Assembly: GCA_910584735.1 (NCBI GenBank)
Contig: CAJUBM010000038.1
Coordinates: forward strand, 1-22,564
Source: an uncultured Muribaculaceae bacterium
GTDB taxonomy: Bacteria > Bacteroidota > Bacteroidia > Bacteroidales > Muribaculaceae
DNA: 22,564 nucleotides
Reading direction: 5' to 3'
The notes under the pieces were generated by a model. That model saw only the letters and a list, made by a program, of their open reading frames with translations, ran no database searches and was not told the origin of the DNA. Below, in pieces: positions 8,462 through 15,016 of the stretch (positions are counted from its first letter, which is position 1; every line of letters begins with the position of its first letter). Position numbers and translations under genes: made by a program.

Positions 8462-9085
8462 TCAATTGAATAACCAAGGGAAGGCCAATGTCATGAAGAA
8501 CCCTATACCGAAACCGGCCACAACCTGCCACAGGCTGTGGCGTGAGAGAAGCAGCCGGGAAGTCCCGACAACCCCTGCCAGCCCTATGGCAAGAAGAAAC
8601 TCCCAGTCGAGCGTATCAAACCCCAGCCCGCTGAGCATGAGGAAGAAAATTACCGCGCACAAACCGCCCATCCCGGTCATATGCCCGCTAATCTTCCACC
8701 ATACGTTGATTACTGTGTCGACAATCAATGCCGTCGCCGCGCCGACAAGGGTCATGGTGAGCCATAACGGGGCGTTTACAACGTGGGTATAGACGGCCAC
8801 AGCCAGGTACCCGGCGATAGTCACCATATATGGAATCATACGGTCACGGCGTGAGTTAAGCGCCGGTTCCTTCACCACCCCTATCTTCCAAAGCACGAAT
8901 ATCGCTATCACCGGCACTATGCACGTACCTAAGAACGTAACCAGCATTACCACCAGTTTCGCCTTAAGAGGGCTGTAGGCGAGATACGACAGCAACATAG
9001 CCAGAATAACGGCATATGTACCCGACATCAGCGGCATAAATATACCCGAGACCGCTTTTGCTATATATTTCAGATTCTTTTCCAT
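8462..9085 (-). CDS. PAP2-like membrane phosphatase
   Basis: A 207-residue membrane protein with about six hydrophobic segments. It carries a relaxed form of the PAP2 lipid-phosphatase signature: KEPALNSRRDR for KX6RP, KISGHMTGMGG for PSGH, and SRLLLSRHSLWQ for SRX5HX3D. The catalytic His pair and the phosphate-binding Lys/Arg are kept, while Pro of PSGH is Ile and the last Asp is Gln. PAP2 enzymes dephosphorylate lipid phosphates such as undecaprenyl diphosphate. It lies between rpoN and purE with gaps of about 20 bases, two genes before ispG, which makes isoprenoid precursors. A role in isoprenyl-phosphate recycling is therefore attractive but inferred. It might also be a degenerate, non-enzymatic member. 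Confidence 0.75.
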   Translation of the reverse strand: MEKNLKYIAKAVSGIFMPLMSGTYAVILAMLLSYLAYSPLKAKLVVMLVTFLGTCIVPVIAIFVLWKIGVVKEPALNSRRDRMIPYMVTIAGYLAVAVYTHVVNAPLWLTMTLVGAATALIVDTVINVWWKISGHMTGMGGLCAVIFFLMLSGLGFDTLDWEFLLAIGLAGVVGTSRLLLSRHSLWQVVAGFGIGFFMTLAFPWLFN

Positions 9086-9103
9086 AAGATTATATCCATA
9101 AAA

Positions 9104-10630
9104 TTACATCTCACGCCGCAGACGGGCCACAGGTATGCCCATGCGTTCGCGGTATTTAGCCACTGTACGGCGCGCGATATCCATCCCCTCGGCTGTGAGA
9201 ACGGAGGTTATCTGTTCGTCACTCAGAGGCGATGCCTTATCCTCTCCCTCTATTATCTGCCTTATACGCAGACTTACCGCATGCGAGGTAGCCGCATCGG
9301 GGTCATCCTTTGTGCGCTCGTTGAAGAAGTATTTCAAAGGGTAGATTCCGGTTGAGGTAGCTACATACTTCCCCTGCGCGGCACGTGAGATTACCGACAG
9401 GTCATAGCCCGTAAGCGCCGCGATATCGCGAAGCACCATTGGTTTTATCATAGCCTCATCGCCGCTAAGGAAGAATTCCCGCTGCAATTTCATGATAGAT
9501 GCCATTACCCGGTAGAGTGTCTCACGGCGCATCGCCACCATACGAATGAAATTACGGGCATCCATGCGGTTGCGGCGTATGAACAGACGCGTATCGTTCG
9601 CCCCCCGCTCAGCACCCATCGGAATTTCAGCCTCTTCCGAGAATGAGTGTTCGACCCTCAGTTCCGGAATATGGCTCGGCATCGTAAGTGTCAGCATACC
9701 GCTATCCTCGTCAGCCTCCACAACGAAGTCAGGCGTTATATGCCGTGCCGCGTCACCGGCCATCCCGCCGCTCCCAAGGAGCGCCCCCGGCTTAGGGTTG
9801 AGGCGCGTTATCACCCCGAGGGCATCGCGGAGATTGTCGGGCGATATACCTAACGCTGCCCTGATACGGTCGAAATGTTTCTTTGAGAAAAGGTCGAAAT
9901 AGTGGGTTACAATCTCTATGGCCGTAAGCACCTCTGCCGAACGGGAAAGGCGTCTCAACTGCAATATCAGACAGTCGCGCAAATCCACGGCCCCCACACC
10001 TGCCGGTTCAAGTCCACGCACCATATTATAGACGGCACGAATCCTGTCATACGGCACATCAAGACCCTCCGAGATAGCCACATCATCGGCTATCGCAGCA
10101 AGGTCACGCGAAAGATAACCGTTGTCATCAAGATTGCCTATGATATAATGCCCTATTGTCAAATCCTCTGCCGAGACGCCCTCGGTCTGTGCAAGTTGCG
10201 AGTTCAGCACCTCATAAAGCGAGCTTCCCTCATCGCCATTCCCTGTTGACGGCTCAGGATAGGCCGGGAAATCAGCGTCACGGCTATTACCATGCGTCAC
10301 TACATTATATGAGCCGAGTGCGCGACTGTCAGAGAGCATGGCATCGGGCACCTCCTCAGGTGAAGCATAGTCGGCCATCTGCATATCACGCGCCGATTCC
10401 GTGAAAGGCGCCTCCATACCATCGGCATGGTCTTCATCGGAGCCACTCCTTCCGAGGCCGTCGGGATCAACAGCCTCCAAGGCCGGCATCTCATCAAGAG
10501 CGCGGCGCACCTCCTCTTCCGCCTCCGTAACCGGCATCTCCAACATACGCACAAACTGCACCTGCAACGGAGTCAGTCTCTGTTGCAGACGTTGTTCCGC
10601 CGTAAGCCGTTGTGAGGAAGTGGCGCCCAT
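9104..10630 (-). CDS. rpoN: RNA polymerase sigma-54 factor
   Basis: A 508-residue sigma-54. Region I at the N-terminus is Gln/Leu rich (SQRLTAEQRLQQRLTPLQVQF, about residues 6-26) and interacts with enhancer-binding proteins. An acidic region II follows (about 55-130, many Asp/Glu). The core-binding domain contains DLTIGHYIIGNLDDNGYLS and LEPAGVGAVDLRDCLILQL. The DNA-binding end includes GIYPLKYFFNERT and a perfect RpoN box ARRTVAKYRE (residues 486-495) that reads the -24 promoter element. It directs transcription from -24/-12 promoters that need an AAA+ activator; no such activator gene is in this window. It is the first gene of the probable operon continuing into PAP2, purE, ispG and M16. 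All regions are present and the length is normal. Confidence 0.96.
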   Translation of the reverse strand: MGATSSQRLTAEQRLQQRLTPLQVQFVRMLEMPVTEAEEEVRRALDEMPALEAVDPDGLGRSGSDEDHADGMEAPFTESARDMQMADYASPEEVPDAMLSDSRALGSYNVVTHGNSRDADFPAYPEPSTGNGDEGSSLYEVLNSQLAQTEGVSAEDLTIGHYIIGNLDDNGYLSRDLAAIADDVAISEGLDVPYDRIRAVYNMVRGLEPAGVGAVDLRDCLILQLRRLSRSAEVLTAIEIVTHYFDLFSKKHFDRIRAALGISPDNLRDALGVITRLNPKPGALLGSGGMAGDAARHITPDFVVEADEDSGMLTLTMPSHIPELRVEHSFSEEAEIPMGAERGANDTRLFIRRNRMDARNFIRMVAMRRETLYRVMASIMKLQREFFLSGDEAMIKPMVLRDIAALTGYDLSVISRAAQGKYVATSTGIYPLKYFFNERTKDDPDAATSHAVSLRIRQIIEGEDKASPLSDEQITSVLTAEGMDIARRTVAKYRERMGIPVARLRREM

Positions 10631-10655
10631 CTTTTTCGTGTTGGTTTCTTTACCG

Positions 10656-10688
10656 CAAAGTTACGAAATTTTCCACATTAGATTCATA
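10656..10688 (-). promoter_or_regulatory. Putative promoter of the rpoN-purE-ispG operon
   Basis: On the minus strand, TAACTTTG (10656-10663) matches TAnnTTTG and sits in CGTAACTTTGC, close to the decamer before the TPR gene and dusB. TATG (10685-10688), 21 bases upstream, is one mismatch from the -33 TTTG. The start of transcription would be about 20 bases before the rpoN ATG at 10630. Consensus-based only. Confidence 0.5.
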
Positions 10689-10732
10689 TCGGCACGGTTT
10701 CTTATTTCGTTCTTGTAAGTCGTTATCATCGG

Positions 10733-10857
10733 CTCCGCCTCTTCGGGTGGCCTGCCGTCCCGGAGGTCCGGCGCCACTAAAAAGTTAGCACAGGATAACA
10801 TGCCGGATGGTAGTGGCGCCGGACCTCCGGGACGGCAGGCCACCGGAAGAGGCGGAG
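10733..10857. repeat. Near-perfect inverted pair of REP-like repeats (copies B and C)
   Basis: Arms 10733-10779 and 10811-10857 are 47 bases each and are reverse complements except at one position, separated by a 31-base spacer. Each arm consists of a CTCCGCCTCTTC-type head plus the 31-base core (copy B 10747-10777, copy C 10813-10843). The spacer carries the 'AAAGTTA...GGATAA' tail after B and GCCGGATGGTA before C; the latter also precedes copy F. The pair could form a very long hairpin or two separate bulged hairpins. It fills the 310-base gene-free stretch 10631-10940 together with the rpoN promoter and the lipoprotein terminator. No transposase is nearby. Confidence 0.92.
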
Positions 10858-10874
10858 ACTACGACATCGACGGC

Positions 10875-10920
10875 AAAAAAAGACCCGCGCCATGCTGCAT
10901 GATGCGGCAGGGCGCGGGCT
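10875..10920 (-). terminator. Intrinsic terminator of the receptor/lipoprotein operon
   Basis: On the minus strand, 21 bases after the lipoprotein stop codon, an 8-base GC stem (10911-10918 pairing with 10884-10891, CCCGCGCC/GGCGCGGG) is followed almost directly by seven Ts (10875-10881). An inner CTGC/GCAG pair extends the structure. This is a classic rho-independent terminator and marks the end of the TonB receptor unit. Confidence 0.9.
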
Positions 10921-10940
10921 ACGCTTTCTCTAACTTAAGA

Positions 10941-13181
10941 TTAGTTGGAGGTCACTTTTACGTTCTTCACCTCCCAGGTGCCGGCTACAGCATCGGTGGA
11001 AGTGTAGTGGAAGCATATCTTGATTTTCTTTCCGGCATAAGCCTTCAGGTCAATAGAGCCTGACGAGGCGAATGTCCATGAATCATAATCCTTAAGGCCC
11101 GGAGCGACAAGCTGTGTCCAGCTTGCGCCGCCGTCAACTGACACCTCGCAGGCAGCCATCTTCTTGGCATTGTCGAGCGAAGCGAAGAACTTGCAGGCCT
11201 GGTCGTAGGTCAGCACAGCCCCGCTGACTGCGGAAAGGTCGATTTCAGGCGATACCAGACGCGCTTCTGCCGCATGGTTCGAGCCGCCCACAAATGCCGA
11301 AGCCTTCATGCATGAATAGCGGTCATCGAAGTTCCATACATAGGACATTCCCGTGCCGAGAGTAATATTCTCGATTGTGAATGTCTCCTGCCCGGAAGCA
11401 AAAGTGGCAGAGAAGATAGTCTGGCCCGAAGGGGGTGTGGGTGTCTCACCGCCCCCGGAGCCGCCACCTTCTATCTCATAAGAGGAAACCGCCTTCAGAC
11501 CGGCAACACCGAAGTATTTTTCGAAAGAGCCACACAGCGTAACCATCTTTCCAAAATTCTCAGGATTGTCCTGAAGGTTAAGGGCCTCACGGACAGCCCC
11601 GGCGGGAAGCTGCACGGGGACAACGGTAGAGGAGCTATTCCCATCCAATTTAGAGGAGATAAGGATATTTGTCTGTGAGGTCGCGGGCAGAGCGAAAGCT
11701 GCCTCAGAGATAGACTTGCCGGGTACGAAGCCCACGATATATCCCTTGACATAGACATTGGCCTGCGCTGCGGAAGGTGCGCCGAGAGCCAGCATCTGGT
11801 CAGGATTGTAGGGAGAATCCTTTGTGCCTGAGCCATCGGGAATCCCGGAAGGAGGATTAACGGGGTTATTGTCATCAGGCACGTCCACACCTTCCAGACG
11901 GAAGTCTGCGGCAGACCCGGTGTTCCCTACAATACCGTAAGCACCCATGTACTTGTCGAGCGTACCGAGCACGGCCAGTTTCTTACCCAAGTTCTCGGGA
12001 TGGGTGGCAAGAGCTACATACTCACGCATACGCGAACCCTGCGGAAGGCTCATCACCAGGCAGGCGTTAAGATCCTTCGTCTCGGGAGTGGCACCTATCA
12101 CCACGGTGTTCTGCAACGTGGCGGAAGCACCCCATTGTATCTGGTCGGCGGAAGTGATGGTCTCCACCTCGGGAGCCACGGTACCAACGATGTATCCTTC
12201 GGTCCAGCCAATAGGCGTCTCGCCGTTACGCTGCATCTCTATGGCGCGGTCAACACTCCAAGGATTCTTCTCCGTCCCTTCGGGAAGGGTAGGATTGCCG
12301 AAGTTCATCAGACCGTCAATATCGATAAGCACCAACTGCCATGGGGAAGTCTTTTCATTAGAATAAAAATAGCCGAGCATACCTACCACGTCGCCACTGC
12401 CTTCCGGCAGCACGGTGTTCCAAAACGAGGCATAACCCGAGGTGCGCACGTTCAGTTCGGCACCGCTGGCATCGACAAGGGGCTGGTTCTCACCCGATGA
12501 ATGATATTCGGCGCACAGCGTGGTCTTACCGTCGGCGTTTTTGAAATGGACGTTGTTTATCCTCACAAGCTGCCCTTGCCACTTACGCAGGAACTCGCCG
12601 TTGTTGAGGGCACGGTTTGCGTTCAGTTCATCGATAGACGGAACCAATATAGGTTCAACCTTGGATGGTTCGGGAAGTCCGTTAAGCTGCTTATGCTCCT
12701 CAAAGAACTCAACGGCCATAAATGTAGGTTCGTAATTATTGGCCGATGCCTTCCATTTGGGATAACCAAGCTGCAACAGACCTGAATAACGGCCGATATA
12801 CATCCCTGTGAGGTCAACCACGATTTCCTGCCCCACACGGTAGGTGAGCCACAGGTTATAGGTGTTTATCGAGATAGGGAGCGCTCCGGTCTCATCGCGG
12901 AGATAGACACACTTGAACACGTTCCCCTCGCGGTCGCTCGAGATAACGCGCCCCGAGATTATATAATGTTCGCCATTCTCCTTTACCGGGATTTCCTCAC
13001 AGTAGGGGGTCTCGTTTTTCCAGAATTTCTCCTTCACCTCCATGATGGTGGTGTTGGCTTTCAGAGTGGCCTGCGGCACCTCGTAAGCCGATTCGGGCTT
13101 GCTGATGTCGTCCTGGCATGAGGCTACCCCCATAGCACCGGCAGCGACAACGAAGCCGTATAATATTTTTTTGAGAATCAT
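10941..13181 (-). CDS. Surface lipoprotein: DUF5689, two DUF6359-like OB-fold repeats, choice-of-anchor J domain
   Basis: A 746-residue lipoprotein. The signal ends in VASC (Cys21) followed by QDD, resembling the acidic Bacteroidetes surface-export signal, so cell-surface display is predicted. Order: a DUF5689-like OB-fold region (about 40-290; GEHYIISGRVISSDREGN, GQEIVVDLTGMYIG), a DUF6359-like unit (about 300-430; WTEGYIVGTV to LGTLDKYMGAYGIVG), a second such unit (about 450-575; VKGYIVGFVPGKSISEAAF to CGSFEKYFGVAGLKAVSS), a Gly/Thr/Pro linker, and a beta-sandwich choice-of-anchor J domain to the end. As I recall, DUF6359 resembles the OB-fold region of the extracellular nuclease YhcR. The ATG at 13181 is chosen over a TTG at 13193 because it gives a clean lipoprotein signal. 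It is the last gene of the receptor operon, 21 bases after its paralogue. No catalytic motif is visible; nucleic-acid or ligand binding is inference. Confidence 0.82.
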   Translation of the reverse strand: MILKKILYGFVVAAGAMGVASCQDDISKPESAYEVPQATLKANTTIMEVKEKFWKNETPYCEEIPVKENGEHYIISGRVISSDREGNVFKCVYLRDETGALPISINTYNLWLTYRVGQEIVVDLTGMYIGRYSGLLQLGYPKWKASANNYEPTFMAVEFFEEHKQLNGLPEPSKVEPILVPSIDELNANRALNNGEFLRKWQGQLVRINNVHFKNADGKTTLCAEYHSSGENQPLVDASGAELNVRTSGYASFWNTVLPEGSGDVVGMLGYFYSNEKTSPWQLVLIDIDGLMNFGNPTLPEGTEKNPWSVDRAIEMQRNGETPIGWTEGYIVGTVAPEVETITSADQIQWGASATLQNTVVIGATPETKDLNACLVMSLPQGSRMREYVALATHPENLGKKLAVLGTLDKYMGAYGIVGNTGSAADFRLEGVDVPDDNNPVNPPSGIPDGSGTKDSPYNPDQMLALGAPSAAQANVYVKGYIVGFVPGKSISEAAFALPATSQTNILISSKLDGNSSSTVVPVQLPAGAVREALNLQDNPENFGKMVTLCGSFEKYFGVAGLKAVSSYEIEGGGSGGGETPTPPSGQTIFSATFASGQETFTIENITLGTGMSYVWNFDDRYSCMKASAFVGGSNHAAEARLVSPEIDLSAVSGAVLTYDQACKFFASLDNAKKMAACEVSVDGGASWTQLVAPGLKDYDSWTFASSGSIDLKAYAGKKIKICFHYTSTDAVAGTWEVKNVKVTSN

Positions 13182-13202
13182 GATATTATGCAATATTTAG
13201 AG

Positions 13203-14969
13203 TTATTTGGTGCCGTTAATCACAAGTTTCTTCACCTCCCACGTACCACATTTGGCGGCAGTGCCGGTGTAGTGGAACGCCACACGGATTTTCTTCCCTG
13301 CATAAGCCTTCAGGTCGATAGCGCCCGTAGAAGAGAACGTCCAGCTAAGCTCGGCCGGATAGGAGGGGATGGCGACAGCAGTCCAGGAAGCCCCGTCATC
13401 GGTGCTGACCTCGAATGTGGCTTCCTTCTTAGCCTGGTCGATGGAGGAGAAGAAGTTAAGAGCCTGCTCGAACGATGCCGAAGCCGATGTAAGACCTGTA
13501 AGGTCAATCTCCGGGGAAACCAGACGCGAGTCAGCATCATGGTTGGTGTCATTTAAGAACGCCGAAGCCTTGGCACACGAATAGCGCGAATCATAGCTCC
13601 ATATATAGGTAAGGGCGGAAGGCATCACAGTGTTCACGGCAGTAAATGCCCCGAGGCCGGTTGCGAATGTCTCGGAGAACACGGCATCACCTACGGGAGG
13701 CGTATCACCGCCGCCGACATCACCGACCTCCTTGCCGTCAATTATAGCGGCTGAAGTCGACTTAAGGCCGCATGCACCGAAATAACGCTCAACCGAGCCT
13801 TTCAGCAGCACTTCCTTACCGAGATTCGAAGGATTGTCCTTAAGGTTCAACGCCGTGCGGATAGCCCCTGCGGGAAGCTGCACGGGCATTACCTCGGAAG
13901 CAGACTTCACATCGGCGGTAGCTCCGAGTACGATGTTCACAGCAACAGCGCCATCGGCTGAGAATATAGCCTCGGAAAGCGCCTTGTCGGGGATAAACCC
14001 TACTATATATCCTTTGACCCACTTGTCAGCCTCGGCTGTGGAGGGGGCGCCCTGCGAAAGCAGCTGGGCTACGGTATAGGGATCCGCCTGGGTCCCCGTA
14101 CCGCCGGTTATAGGCTTTTCAGGCTCGGCGTCTGTGAAACCCTGCAAATCATTCGGAGATGAAAGCATAAGCTGCCAGTCGCGGTTGAAATAGCTCAGTA
14201 CGGCGGTAATCGAACCTGTTCCCGCAGGCTGCAACTGCGCCCACCATGTGGAATAACCGCTGTTGCGCAGAGGGATGCGCTGGCCGTTCGGCCCTACCAC
14301 ATAGCGGCTGACGGTGGTCTGGCTCTCACCCATTGGCTGTCCCGGCTTCTCAAAACGCATATCCTTGAGTATCACCAGGCGGTTCTGCCATGCCAACAGA
14401 TCCGACGGATTCTGCTTCAACTGGTCAAGCTGCTCCATGGTGACCTCGTAGACAACCACCTTGTCAGGTTCGGGATCGCCCTGCACGGTGGCAGCCTCGG
14501 TCCATACCTCCTCCTCGATACGGGAGGGATATTCACGGTCTGTTGGTGCGCCACCAATCTGCATATTGTTGCCGTAGGCTCCGATATACAGCCCGGTAAC
14601 ATCCACGGCTATTTCCTCGCCGTATTTATAGTTCTGATATAGCTTGCTGATATTCACGGAGAAGGCCATGCCGGCGGTCTCATCCTCAATCATGAGGGTC
14701 TTGAATATATTGCCCGTCTCATCGTTGGAGACGATACGTCCGCGCACTATGTAATGCTCGCCGTCGGCGTTCGTGCCGATTTCGGTGGCATAGTTCGAAG
14801 CAGATGAGTTATAGAAAGCTTCCTTAAGTTCGAGCAGAGTTATATTGGCTTCAATCTGCTCCACATCGCCGGGACGCGTGATAGGGGGGCGTTCGAAATT
14901 ATCGTCACACGAAGCGAACCCCGCTGCCGACGCCACGGCAAGTGCTGTATATATTAATGTCTTTTTCAT
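13203..14969 (-). CDS. Surface lipoprotein: DUF5689, one DUF6359-like OB-fold, choice-of-anchor J domain
   Basis: A 588-residue lipoprotein paralogous to the next gene. Its signal ends FASC (Cys21) followed by DDN, again acidic, so surface exposure is likely. A DUF5689-like region spans about residues 40-278 (GEHYIVRGRIVSNDETGN, YGEEIAVDVTGLYIGAYG). A single DUF6359-like unit follows at about 290-412 (VKGYIVGFIPDKALSEAIF, LKGSVERYFGACGLKSTSA). The C-terminal choice-of-anchor J sandwich runs from about 425 to the end (SRLVSPEIDLTGLTSASASF, IDLKAYAGKKIRVAFHYTGT). It lacks the extra OB-like unit of its neighbour. It starts 47 bases after the TonB receptor stop, so it is likely the receptor's main surface partner, in the way SusD serves SusC, though it is not SusD-like. 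Ligand unknown. Confidence 0.82.
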   Translation of the reverse strand: MKKTLIYTALAVASAAGFASCDDNFERPPITRPGDVEQIEANITLLELKEAFYNSSASNYATEIGTNADGEHYIVRGRIVSNDETGNIFKTLMIEDETAGMAFSVNISKLYQNYKYGEEIAVDVTGLYIGAYGNNMQIGGAPTDREYPSRIEEEVWTEAATVQGDPEPDKVVVYEVTMEQLDQLKQNPSDLLAWQNRLVILKDMRFEKPGQPMGESQTTVSRYVVGPNGQRIPLRNSGYSTWWAQLQPAGTGSITAVLSYFNRDWQLMLSSPNDLQGFTDAEPEKPITGGTGTQADPYTVAQLLSQGAPSTAEADKWVKGYIVGFIPDKALSEAIFSADGAVAVNIVLGATADVKSASEVMPVQLPAGAIRTALNLKDNPSNLGKEVLLKGSVERYFGACGLKSTSAAIIDGKEVGDVGGGDTPPVGDAVFSETFATGLGAFTAVNTVMPSALTYIWSYDSRYSCAKASAFLNDTNHDADSRLVSPEIDLTGLTSASASFEQALNFFSSIDQAKKEATFEVSTDDGASWTAVAIPSYPAELSWTFSSTGAIDLKAYAGKKIRVAFHYTGTAAKCGTWEVKKLVINGTK

Positions 14970-15016
14970 CTTGTTCCAAAATCAATAAATAATGGATGAT
15001 AATATAGGCACCTGCG

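Noticed and set aside
10661..11063. Small ORFs across the 10.7-11.0 kb gap
   Set aside because: They consist of repeat sequence and terminator DNA; their Gly/Pro/Arg-rich products come from the GC-rich hairpins.
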